64,000 nt of DNA from NCBI GenBank assembly GCA_030220185.1, contig JASPKZ010007287.1:781797-845796 (forward strand), read 5' to 3'. This DNA comes from Diploptera punctata. Its lineage: Eukaryota; Arthropoda; Insecta; Blattodea; Blaberidae. The position numbers were made by a program, and so were the translations under genes. Each line of letters starts with the position of its first letter. The first letter of the stretch is position 1. Below the pieces are notes generated by a model. The model ran no database searches, was not told where the DNA came from, and saw nothing but the letters and a program-made list of their open reading frames with translations. Of the stretch, positions 53,838 to 63,904 are shown piece after piece.

Positions 53838-54922
53838 GATAAAATACACTAACATTTCACAGAAAAATTATAATGCTACACAAAAATAAATTACAATAAA
53901 AAAAAGCATTATATTCCTTTTATTATTTAAAAATAGGCTTTTATTTTATCAATTCATAACTTAACCAAATGAACTATAAATGTTCAAGATATATAAATTA
54001 AATTGATTAAAATCTCAAATAAAGTAAATTAGAATAAATTTGAAGAGAATTTTTTTTCCCAAACTGGGATTTTAACTCTAGGTCTCTGGTTTTACGTATC
54101 AGTGCATTATACAACTATGCTACCTGGGCATCATACTTTAGAAGAAAATTTTTCTCTCTGTTATACAATCCCACTTGCCCGAGGCCATGAACCTTCATTC
54201 TATACTTCTTCTGAGCTCAAGTTCCAGTTGTAATGTAAACAAACCACATGTATGGACTGCATTTTCATTGGTCGATTAACTATTTTACCTTTAAGCCTGT
54301 AAGAAAATGTACTTCGCTTTCTTACACTCACTCAAAATAAATACCAATATGATTCTTCCATATAGCTTATATAGACATGTGCTAGATAGTATATATTTTT
54401 ATTTTATTTATTTTGAGTGAGTGTTAGAAAGCAAAGTACATTTTCTTACATGCTTAAAGGTAAAATAGTTATTCGACCAATGAAAATGCAGTCCATACAT
54501 GTGGTTTGTTTACATTTCAACTGGAACTTGAGCTCAGAAGAAGTATAGAATGAAGGTTCATGGCCTCGGGCAAGTGGGATTGTATAAGAGAGAGAAAAAT
54601 GTTCTTCCAAAGTATGATGCCCAGGTAGCATAGTGGTATAATGCACTGGTACGTAAAACCAGAGACCTAGAGTTAAAATCCCAGTTTGAGAAAAAAATTC
54701 TCTTCAAATATTAATAGGGCTTCTAATTTATTTTATTTGAGATTTTAATCAATTTAATTTATATATCTTACATATTTATAGTTCATTTGGTAGAGTTATG
54801 AATTGTTAAAATAAAAGCCTACTTTTAAATAATAAAAGGAATATAATGCTCTTTTTTTTTTCTTATTGTAATTTATTTTTATGTAGCATTATAATTTTTC
54901 TGTGAAATATGAGTGTATTTTA
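53838..54922. mobile_element. Long palindrome containing SINE1-type heads
   Basis: Arms about 53838-54347 and 54413-54922 are inverted copies of ~510 bp. tRNA-like heads are at about 54057-54129 (minus) and 54619-54692 (plus), with decayed T arms (gagttaaaatccc). The inner part (gtccatacatgtggtttgtt, gcccgaggccatgaacc) is not SINE1. It could encode a long hairpin RNA. Confidence 0.7.
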
Positions 54923-55388
54923 TGTATAAATTTTGTATCTTAAGAATTATTTACTTTCACTGTTGTAATTATATATTTTGAAATGCATAGAAACATTTTT
55001 TTAAAAATTAAAATACTTCCACTTCTATCACACAAAAATGTTATATGGTATAGATTTTTCGCTGCATTTTTTCGTAATCAACAGGATTGATTTTGTAAAA
55101 ATCAGTTGTTTTGATTCCTGTGACAAATAGTTAAAATTTATTGATTAGTGTAATTCTTCATTTCAGTTTATTTTAGATGTTTAGTTTAGGACACTGATTC
55201 TTGGTCTTACCTGTACTTAAATAAATACAATTATGAAAAAAGCTGGTTTGTCATTACACATCTGCCATGAGATACCAATTACTTATGCTTGTGATTTAAT
55301 CTCTGCATGTTGTATGTGTTTTGTCGCATGTCAGTGCATGTTCATTTATTTGAATCTCATAATATTTTAGTGTGATATTCTGTTACAG
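54923..55388. other. mxt intron 4 end, no recognised feature
   Basis: AT-rich with a polypyrimidine-poor acceptor for exon 5. Confidence 0.4.
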
Positions 55389-55449
55389 TTAGTCCAGGAG
55401 CAAAAGAAAGACTGGTGCAAATTACTGGACCTTCTGAAGACCAAATAAA
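55389..55449 (+). CDS. mxt: Mextli, fifth coding exon (KH)
   Basis: Follows ATTCTGTTACAG and ends at AAA/GTGAGT. Reads V (split) SPGAKERLVQITGPSEDQI plus two bases. The LVQITGPxEDQI strand-turn is the second half of the KH fold and matches Mextli. Phase 1 in, phase 2 out. Confidence 0.85.
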
Positions 55450-55479
55450 GTGAGTTTTATTGTATTATTATGTATCTTG

Positions 55480-55645
55480 ATCTCTTTCTCTCCATGACAC
55501 AACAGGCCTAGAAGGCCCTCGATCTATGAGCTAGCTGCTGACCTCACATCTATATGTTCTAGTATAAGGGCTGACATGTGGTCAGCATGTTGGGTCTTAC
55601 AGCCATTATAGATGGTTTTCTTAACCTGGATACCTTCATCTATCT
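55480..55645 (+). repeat. Interspersed repeat shared with 37470-37700
   Basis: See the copy at 37470. Lies 30 bases after exon 5. Confidence 0.5.
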
Positions 55646-56029
55646 CTTGAATTTTATGCTTATTATGTAAGAAAGAAATAAGCTATTTCAGACTTTTTGC
55701 CATACGTGATAGATGACTAGAGTACAATGTTACAATTATTCTCTTGGTCATCTCTCCCTGGGCAAAATACCATTTAAGATACAACTAAAAATATATGCAT
55801 GATTGTAAGATTTTGCAATGCTGTGATAGCAGAAACTCAAGTGAAGAATCGAGTTCCTTTTGAATGAACTGTACTGATAGAAGTAAAAAAAATAAAAATG
55901 GAAATGTCAATTGCTTCTTTCTTCACATAGATTGTAGTTGATATTTTACGGTCTGATGTTGAAAAAGTAAGTTCTTTTTGTGTAATGATAACAAAATACT
56001 TAAAATGTTGATATTTTGACATTTGCATC
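55646..56029. other. Intronic, no recognised feature
   Basis: Nothing supported. Confidence 0.4.
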
Positions 56030-56632
56030 CTTTTTCACTTTCATATGAGATATTGCATCCTAGATATGTAAAATTATTCACCTGCTCAAAAATTTTATTG
56101 TCAAATACAATTTACTTCTGACAGGATCTATACCTTGAAATGATATGATTTTTGTTTTCTCTACAGATATCTTTAGTCCATATTCTTGTGTAATTTTGTG
56201 AAATTCATACAGACTTCTATGTAGGTTATTTTCTGAATTTGCAATTATTAGTTGGTCATCTGAAAACAGTAAGGTGTTTAAAATTAAATTTAAATGTTTC
56301 ATACCTCACCTCATATCTTCTCACTAGACCGGGAAACCCCCTATCACCCTTTTTGGCTAATTTATTTATGGGAAGTTTTGAGTAGAAAATAACAAGTGGA
56401 CAACTTTATTTAAAATTTTGGAGCAGATATGTTGTTGATGTAATAGCTATCGTGAATCATAAACAGAGGATGCTTTAAAGCTTTTGAACATTCAGAGTTA
56501 GTAGAATGAAAAATTTACCATGGAAACTGAAATTGAAAGACAAATCCCATTTTTAGATCTAAATTTAACAAGAAATGAAGAAAACAAGATGATGAAATCA
56601 AATATTTCCTACCTCTCCTCATATAAATCTTC

Positions 56633-56688
56633 TAAGTAGATCGCGATTTCGAGACCATAATGGTCTCGTCTTCAGTACAATCTTGGCG
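56633..56688 (-). ncRNA. Hammerhead-ribozyme-like motif
   Basis: On the minus strand: CUGAAGA (56669-56675), stem II GAGACC/GGUCUC (perfect), GAAA, then the palindrome AUCGCGAU and C. Next to the core GUA/UAC forms stem I. Confidence 0.75.
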
Positions 56689-56764
56689 ACTGATGTTATG
56701 TCGATCGGAAGAAACACTTCTTTTTTCCTATGTTGGTGGACCAATCGACATAACATCAGTTGCC

Positions 56765-56820
56765 AAGATTGTACTGAAGATGAGTCCGTTAGGGTCTCGA
56801 AATTGCTATCTACTTAGAAG
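56765..56820 (+). ncRNA. Hammerhead-ribozyme-like motif
   Basis: CUGAAGA (56774-56780), a weaker GAG..GGGUCUC stem II, GAAA, UUGCUAU and C. Mirror copy, with some decay of stems II and III. Confidence 0.6.
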
Positions 56821-57699
56821 ATTTATATGAGGAGAGATAGGAAACATTTGATTTTATCATAAATTAAACCTCATAGTGATTAATTCCTGTAAAAGTTAAA
56901 CAAGGTTAGAATTTGGAATATATAGAAAGAATACACATATAGATAACTATATTAAAGCTTTGGGATTACACCATTTTGCTCACATAGAGGCAGTATTCAA
57001 TAGTTTGACACATAGATTAGTAAATGTACCTATGGCCAAAGAAAATTGTGAAAAAGAATACATAATTAACGTAGCAACAGAAAATGACTTAGAAGAAAAT
57101 ATGGTACACAAGAAAATAAATAAATTTAAAAGACAAAAAGTAATTAATGAAAGCACACTTATAAAACAAACAGAATAAAACATAAAATTCAGGAAATACA
57201 GTTACCATCCATTGAAACACCACAAGTTTAAAAAAAAAATTAAAAAGTTTAATACAAGATTGGCACTGAAGAATGAATACAGCCTAAATGGGATAATTAT
57301 GACTTGTAAAAATTAAAAAAGTGAAGAAGAAAACAAATCAGGAATTTATCAGATCAAATGCAGGGATTGTGAAAAATTTACTTAGGGAAAACAAAAAGAA
57401 ATTTGAAAACAAGGGTGAAAGAACATCTTAGAAATGTCAAAAATGGTGAAGTGGAAAAGTCAGCAGTAGCTGCTCATGCTTGGTCTGAAAAACATCTAAT
57501 TGATACAAAAGCCAATCCGATTAAACAAATAGAAAAACAAAAAGAACTCACGGTTTGGGAAAAAAATCCACATTCAAAAAGCAAGAAAGAAAAACTTATA
57601 AAATTTGAAATTCCCATGGATTCTGAGTTGATCTGAAAGTTTATCAATCCACCAACAGAGGGAGGAAAAGCAGTTCTAATCGACATAACATCAGTCGAG

Positions 57700-57755
57700 G
57701 AGAAATTACTGAAGATGAAGCTGCCCAGGTTTTGAAACTAGTCTAGTTAGAAGAC
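57700..57755 (+). ncRNA. Hammerhead-ribozyme-like motif, PLE 3' end
   Basis: CUGAAGA (57709-57715), stem II AAGCU/GGUUU with wobble pairs, GAAAC (57734-57738), ACUAGU and C. Stem I AAUUA/UAGUU gives five pairs directly next to the core. Confidence 0.75.
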
Positions 57756-58569
57756 TGGATATGAAGTGAGGTATGAAACATTTAAATTTAATCTTAAATT
57801 AAACCTCATAGTGATTTTTTCCTATAAAAGTTCAAAATAAGGTATGTAATTTTACATTTTCTGATATTCTTATTCCAGATAGATATTTCTTGTTCCAACA
57901 ACATATTTGTCAATATAGATAGCAAAAAGTGTTAGGCAGAGGGGACAGCCTTGTCTCACACCAAGGTTTATAATTCTCTCTTCAAATATTTATCTTTCAT
58001 TTAATATCTATGGGTTGTCTTTGTAAATGATTTGTATGTTCTGCAAAAGTAAATTTTCTATATTTCTATCCTCCAAACTATTGAGAAGTTTTGGTCTTTT
58101 GACTGTCAAATGCTTTCTCAAAATCTCTTCTCTTTTGAAGCAATAATTAAAAGGAAGATGCTGAATCAATACATGATCGTCCCTTCTTAAATCCATTTTG
58201 AATATCCATAAGAAAATTGTGATTGCAACTTTTTTAAATTTTTCATTTAAAATTCTTATCTAAATTTTGTAACATGTGTTTAAAAAGCTGATTCCCCTAT
58301 AGTCCATTTTTCTCTTATCTCCCTTCTTGAACAGGGGTATTACTATGCTTATCTTCTATTCTTATGGAATATCTGTGTGCTCAAATACATTATTAATAAA
58401 GGACACTAATTTTTCATGGAACTGTTTGCCTGCATATTTATACAATTCAGAATTCTAGTCATTTGTCGCCAGTTGTCTTGACATTTTTAATTTTCTTTAA
58501 AATTTTGTTAAATTCTTCCAATGATATTATGGAGTCTATCTTATTATTACTTATAACAGGATTAGAGGC

Positions 58570-59459
58570 TGTAAGGCCTGGGCAAGGCTGGTACTCTTTA
58601 TGTGTCTCAGGGTTGCGGATTTTCACTGTGGGACAAGGCGAGGTTCGAACTAAGGATAGCTGACATTAAGGAGGCTTACCGAGACAAACACTGGCGTCAA
58701 TTTAATGATATTTATTATAACATAAGTAGCACAAGACAGTTCCAATTCCAAAACATTGGATTGGATTGAATATATTCCGGAATTTCTTTCCTTCAGAATG
58801 GTCGCGGGAATGCGAGTAGCGGTCAATACTAGACCTATTTTTGGAACACTGATAATTACTGGTCTTCACACGACCTAAGTTGATATAACACCAGCACACT
58901 GATGCTTTTAATATAAATCACTTTGTAACTTGCCGTTCTCAGCCTAACACTTTTTGTGTACCTAATGAGTCGCTTCCTCGCGACCGGCAAAATATACGAG
59001 TCCGCACAGCAGCGGACTTCAACAGTTAATCCTGCGCAGGAGTCTTATGTTAATTTTGTTCCACCCGGGGACAAATCCCGGAGCAGACTACTTTCCCAAT
59101 ATTCGGAATATATCCAACTCCATCTTACAAATGCACTTTACAAGACCAATATTTTCATTGGCTGAACATACATAAAAAACGCCTTACTAGCTGAATACTA
59201 TTTACTTATGGATTCTGATTGGGCATTACGGTTTCCACTATAGTTCAAGCAGAATCTCAGGATAATGATTGGTCGTGTATTTACAGGGTGTGATTTTCAC
59301 ACGCTGGTGAGAAGTTTATTAATTTATTGAACACAGATGGACATAGTTTTTGGCTACTGTCGCCATCTCAACAGGCGGTCTAGTGATTTTTTGACACACT
59401 TAAAGTTGACCGTCATTTATCTGTCTGGAAGGATGACTTCCAGAGCCGGGGACATTACA
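58570..59459 (-). mobile_element. Possible solo LTR (unconfirmed)
   Basis: A less AT-rich 890-bp block that starts TGTAAGG and ends CATTACA on the plus strand; on the minus strand it starts TGTAATGTCCCC, a common gypsy-type LTR start. It interrupts LINE-D. No matching 4-6 bp TSD is visible, and 59460-59650, also unlike the LINE, is unexplained. A short minus-strand phrase, TPGQCFPNNMASQLEM, precedes it. Confidence 0.35.
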
Positions 59460-59739
59460 TCTCCAGCTGTGAGGCCATATTATTAGGGAAGCATTGTCCC
59501 GGGGTCATAAACCGATTTACTTACATGCGTCCTTCTTCAAAGAACTTGAGATACAATGGACAGACATGCCTTTATGTATCTTCAAGCGTAACAGATTGGT
59601 AAAAGTTTCTCACGAAACGTTTTCTGGAAAGTGCAACTACATATATAATAATAATGTTTAATAATAATAAAATTAATTAGAGCAGTTATTTCTGCTACAT
59701 ACTTTAGAAAATTTTATAATTCATAAGTATTGTCAATCC

Positions 59740-60311
59740 GGTTGTAAAAGGGAAGATGCTAAGAGGAAGGAGAGCCTCTAATTGCTTTAAATTCTAAGAC
59801 TTAGAGGAACCGACCTGCACATCTTCCTAGTGTCCAATCCCACCTTCACGTGGTGCAGTTGTTAGTAACCATATACTTATACGTATAACTTATGTGGTGA
59901 ATGGACGGGGTGCACTGGTCAGCATGGTGAGATATTGACTGATATGGTATTACTTCCACTTCCATACCATATCTCTTTTTATCTTTCCTATCCAGTCTCC
60001 CTGGACTGAACACTTGTTGTTTTTTGACCCCGATAGTGTTAGAGTATTCGAGGCCGAGAGCATCATTTCATCTTATCTTTTCTGTCAAAATCTTCCTAAA
60101 GGGCAGATCAGGCTCTTAGCTGTAGTGAAAGCAACTGATCTAAGGATGGACACCTGAAAAAAAAAATCCCTGGTCCTCCAGGTTGGGGGTTGATGCGGTA
60201 GGCCAGCTCCCTCCCATCAGAAAAAAATTGCAATGCTAAAAAACCTGAGAGAGATAGCTATTAGGAATCGGACAATGTCAAAGACATTAATCAACCGATG
60301 ATCTATCTATC
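59740..60311 (+). mobile_element. SINE5 with a different 3' end, 12-bp TSD
   Basis: 572 bp flanked by tattgtcaatcc (59728-59739 and 60312-60323). The 5' part matches 20554-20900. The 3' part (ggttgggggttgatgcggta, (ATCT)n tail) differs from the copy at 20554. Confidence 0.8.
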
Positions 60312-60640
60312 TATTGTCAATCCAAAAGAGTTTTGTAATAATTGAAAAACTTTTCTTTGTTACTCTGAAATTAATTTTGGTAGATTCTTTAATATCTATA
60401 TCTAAATGTTTTAGTGTTTTAAAGGCATTTGTTTGGAACTTACGCAAGTCTGATTTAAAATGTGTAATAAAATCTAACCATGACTTCCTATGTCTCTTTC
60501 TTATTTTCCTCTTAACTTTAGCTCTACAGTATTTGAATTCTACCTCATCTGCTATTTTGTTTGTGCTTAACTATTTTTATAAGCTGCACTTTTTCTGAAA
60601 TCAATTGTCCAGAGGCTAAAAGGTAGCAGCCGTACGACTA

Positions 60641-60924
60641 GAATACTTAGCATTGGACCAGTAACCAACTTAAGGAATCTTAACTTTACTAGCAAGTCTC
60701 AGTAGAAAGCAAGCCAGAATTAATTTTAATTATATGATGAAATGATTATGATGAAATGGTTCTGGTAATTACTTTATTTCTTTGGACATGCACAATAAAC
60801 ATACATACTTTTCCAACATACCTGAATGAACAATAAGTCATGCTCAGAAATTTACATTCTAAATTATTAACATTCTTGAAATTTTATAGGAACAAATCAC
60901 TATGAGGATTAATTTAAGATAAAA
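60641..60924. other. Intronic, no recognised feature
   Basis: AT-rich; possibly the start of the PLE terminus at its end (caaatcactatgagg). Confidence 0.35.
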
Positions 60925-61350
60925 TCAAATGTTTCATACCTCTCATATTAATCTTCTAAGTAGATCGCAATTTTGGGTTCATGACAAACCCATCGTCAGT
61001 AGCATTTTGCCGACTGATGTTATGTCGATCGGAAGAACCACTTCTTCTTCTTCTCTCAGTTGGTGGACTGAGAAACCTCTAGATCAGGTCAGAATTCATG
61101 GTTTGGGGAAAAATCCACATTCAGAAAAACAAAGAAAAACTTATGAACTTCAAAATTTCCGCGAATTCTGACCTGATCCAGAGGTTTATCGGTCCACCAA
61201 CAGAGGGAAGAAGAAGAAGTGGTTCTTCCGATCGACATAACATCAGTCGGCAAGATGCTACTGATGATGGGTTTGCCATGAACCCAAAATTGTGATCTAC
61301 TTAGAAGATTAATATGAGGAGAGGTATGAAACATTTGATTTTATCTTATA
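60925..61350. repeat. PLE-type inverted repeat with decayed hammerheads
   Basis: Arms about 60925-61090 and 61145-61345. The right arm encodes the PLE C-terminus (IHIQKNKEKLMNFKISANSD and RRSGSSDRHNISRQDATDDG). Minus 60962-61010 and plus 61250-61305 have CUGAYGA and a perfect GGGUU/AACCC stem II, but the GAAA reads AAAA. Confidence 0.7.
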
Positions 61351-61852
61351 TTAACATTCTTATTTGGTATTTATGTGTTATACATGATAGTCCAACTAAA
61401 AGTAATCAAGAAAAGAACATAATCATTTTGAAACAAGATTGACAGTGAATATGGGATCAAAAATAAAATAAATTACTTGTATTTGTTATCTACTACAATT
61501 ATGGTTACTTTAAATTACATACTTTAAAGATAAAGTATTGTTTAACTTTTTAGATACAAATGAGTGGAATAAAGATAATTTATTTACTGTTTGTTGGATT
61601 TATGTCTTTAATTTCAGTTCTGAATTTATCAATAATGTGATTACTAAGATCTGACATAATTTTCATACTGGAGTTATATAATTTTGGGCTGAAATTACTA
61701 CTGTCTAATATTTTGACTTGTGTGACATATGAGTTCAATTGAAATCTTATATGAATTTTGTATGGTGTTCTAATTTTATGGATCAGATTTGTAATAATTT
61801 TTATTTTGAAGTAATGGATCAGTAAAGTATGTTATAAATTTGTTCAATATTA
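61351..61852. other. Intronic, possibly degenerate LINE, no firm call
   Basis: The minus strand gives scattered readable stretches (SPKLYNSSMKIMSDLSNHII) that I cannot place. 62164-62360 seems to continue it beyond SINE4. Confidence 0.3.
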
Positions 61853-62150
61853 AAGGTAAAATGATACCACTGCAGGCCTCAGGAGGCCCTTGGGGTAGTA
61901 GGAGGTTAAGGCTCCCACTTTTTCTGGACAATTGGTACTTGGTGTCAGCTGGGTTGTCACCCCTGCATGATGGCCACTTTACCATCAGAACAAGCATCTG
62001 GACTCATTTCCATTATGGGCTGAATCGACCCTAGGGCCATAGTGCCGTCAGAAAGTTTGGGCCGTTTAAAAATGCAGATCCCCCCAGGACTCAAACCTCA
62101 CCTTCTGACTTGTGGCGTAGTGCCTTTACTACTACACTACAGCATGCCCC
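61853..62150 (-). mobile_element. SINE4, minus strand, 13-bp TSD
   Basis: 298 bp flanked by ttgttcaatatta (61840-61852 and 62151-62163). tRNA-like head reversed at about 62085-62150 (tactactacactacagcatg). Same family as 15417-15724. Confidence 0.85.
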
Positions 62151-62369
62151 TTGTTCAATATTAGGGACATTAAATTCTGTATAAATAAATTTTTGTTGTA
62201 TAGTCTATGGGTCTTCTTAAACAGATCTTAAATGTTTCTGCTGTAATATAAGTGGTGGTAGATTTGTCCTCGAAGTTCCATCACAACTTATAATTTCATA
62301 ATGAATATTGTTGATAGAATCTGAGCTAAATACATCACACACAATACCTGTATTGGGACAATTGACCAT

Positions 62370-62690
62370 CCATCCATCCATAGTACTTCTGCCTGAGGGC
62401 AGGTCTTTCGCTGCAATCATAGCATTTTCTTGCTATGCTTTGCAGCTTTACTAGGGAATTATAGGTATGGTAGCTTCCCATTGCTTTCCACACCGGTGTA
62501 GGATGATGATGATGACCGGATGATTTTCAGGGACCGTTGGGCCCTAAGCATCCTGACATTTGTCTTACAGGTGTGGAAAAACCCTGAAAAAAACCTCACC
62601 CAGGACCCTGTCCTGACCGGGAATCGAACCTGGGCCCGCTGCGTGACAAGGCAACATGTTACCTCGAGACCACAGCGGTGGACAGTTGAC
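62370..62690 (-). mobile_element. SINE2, minus strand
   Basis: Reverse SINE2: the 3' domain first (agtacttctgcctgagggc, gctatgctttgcagcttt), then the body and the head at about 62620-62685 with B box gggaatcgaacc. ttgaccat flanks both ends. Confidence 0.85.
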
Positions 62691-63159
62691 CATAAAGTTA
62701 TTCAAATTTATAAACTGGACATTTGTGTTGACTGGTGAGGAAAACTGGCAGTTCTGTAGAGCAAGTGGTTAAATACTTGCCTTCCACATCTGTATCCCGA
62801 GGTTATTCCATGTGGGGTTTGTGGTGGATGAGTCACAGCCGTGGCTTAATTTCATCACTTCTCCATACTCAAGTCATCTGTTTTGTCATTTAATCTGCCC
62901 TATGATGGTGCAAGAGTCCTAGTCGGCCAGCATTCATGAATATCGCAGACCATAAATAATAGGAGGCTTCATCTCATCTCATCCCTCGACTTGGCATTTC
63001 ACCAAAGTTGAGTAGAGAGTTTATTTTTATCAAGGAAATCTAGGAACAAAACGTAAGGGATATAGATTAGCCCTAGTGTTAGAACTTGAAATTCCAAAAC
63101 ACAAGTATTAAAATGTGCCACTTGAACCAATATGTACAGTAATTTACTTTTTGTTTTAG
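62691..63159. other. mxt intron 5 end, no firm feature
   Basis: 62730-62990 has an unrelated tRNA/SINE-like look (agtggttaaatacttgcc, ggaggcttcatctcatctc) but no second copy in the window. Confidence 0.35.
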
Positions 63160-63427
63160 TCATGCTAAGCATTTGATGGAGGATACAATACGACGCAATG
63201 CATCACCAGTGAGGATTGAACAGCCTGACAAGCAGATGGGAGGATCAAGTAGCAGTCTGAATAGTAGTGCGTCAGATGAGAGCAACAGGTATCCCGGTGG
63301 CATACGCAGATCTGCTTTACTACACAGCTTCTCTACCAACGATGCAAGTCTGGGGGAATATAAGTACACAGTTACTGTTGGCAATCAGTCAATCAAGATC
63401 ACTGGCACAAACTTAGATTTAGTAAGG
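63160..63427 (+). CDS. mxt: Mextli, sixth coding exon (KH end and following domain)
   Basis: Acceptor TTTGTTTTAG, donor AGG/GTATGT. Completes N258, then HAKHLMEDTIRRNASPVRIE, the last KH helix, then a Ser-rich linker (residues about 280-300) and LGEYKYTVTVGNQSIKITGT NLDLVR, another conserved strand-rich block of Mextli. It ends in phase 0. The eIF4E-binding motif known from the C-terminus of Mextli proteins has not been reached, so further exons lie beyond 64000. Confidence 0.9.
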
Positions 63428-63502
63428 GTATGTATCATGCATGATATTCTCACCTCAGTCTAACTTTAGACCCTAGGAAGTAGCTTGATCCCAGTAGAAT
63501 AA

Positions 63503-63660
63503 TGGTTCATAGTTAAATATGGCAAATAATTTTATGAGGTTCTTATTCATGAGGAATGAGTCATTTTTTTATATCTGACCTCATAGTTTGTTTTCTTAAA
63601 CACAGGAACTGCAGTTTTCAAAAGGAAACATAAACTATGAGGTAAGATATAAAAAATTAC
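63503..63660. repeat. PLE-type terminus pair
   Basis: tcatagttaaatatggcaaat, tatgaggttcttattcatg, acctcatagtttgttttctt, then an inverted aaacataaactatgaggtaag. Same family as 19736-19835 and 21700-21780. Confidence 0.55.
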
Positions 63661-63669
63661 TCCTTCAAG

Positions 63670-63900
63670 AGTAATGGTTACCATTCTATCCTCTGGTTTA
63701 GAAGTTTGCAGGTTCAAATCTAGCTGGATTTTTTCAGGGCATTAAGGCCCTATATATGGCTTCTTCTGCAAAGGAAGTGAAGCCAAGTGTCCTGTTTTGT
63801 AGATTACTCAACATAAAAGAATCTCGAGCCTCAAATAGAGACATTTGAGCAAAGTTTGTCAGCCTTTCATATTTCTCTGTTAAGTGTCATTAAATGAAGC
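63670..63900 (+). mobile_element. SINE3 relic
   Basis: tRNA-like head (taatggttaccattctatcctctggttt, B-box-like GGTTCAAATCT) and a diverged body (gcctcaaatagagacatttgagcaaagtttg). Confidence 0.55.
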
Positions 63901-63904
63901 ATTA

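Larger units (their letters stand above)
56595..56860. repeat. PLE-type inverted repeat with two hammerheads, nested in a PLE
   Basis: Arms about 56600-56705 and 56745-56858 (tttcctacctctcctcatat, cttctaagtagat). The same family is at 60925-61350. Confidence 0.75.
56303..57845 (+). pseudogene. PLE inserted in LINE-D: RT tail, GIY-YIG nuclease, 3' end
   Basis: The RT palm end is degraded (ADMLLM-type YVDD near 56430; IERQIPFLDLNLTRNEEN near 56540). A second PLE terminus pair (56595-56860) is inserted there. The protein then resumes: LEFGIYRKNTHIDNYIKALG, RLVNVPMAKENCEKEY, KSGIYQIKCRDCEKF, a one-base shift, GKTKRNLKTRVKEHLRNVKN and KSAVAAHAWSEKHL up to a TGA near 57634. It is the most complete plus-strand PLE ORF outside the pairs. 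The tail taaattaaacctcatagtg is shared with 56865-56885. Confidence 0.75.
56030..60640 (-). pseudogene. LINE-D (minus strand) broken by three insertions
   Basis: Reading down the minus strand: KSWLDFITHFKSDLRKFQTN (about 60620-60324, the EN-RT linker), then IDSIISLEEFNKIL (58569 down), VIPLFKKGDKRKMDYRGISF (near 58300), KHLTVKRPKLLNSLEDR (58196-58008), LGVRQGCPLCLTLF (motif B, near 57950), and NTLLFSDDQLIIANSENNLH with VEKTKIISFQGIDPVRSKL (56302-56078). The last block matches the 3846 copy of LINE-D. YxDD is FSDD. Insertions: PLE 56303-57845, LTR-like block 58570-59460, SINE5 59740-60311. Confidence 0.7.

Noticed and set aside
58570..59459. Confident LTR retrotransposon call
   Set aside because: No TSD, PBS, PPT or gag-pol seen; kept only as a low-confidence feature.
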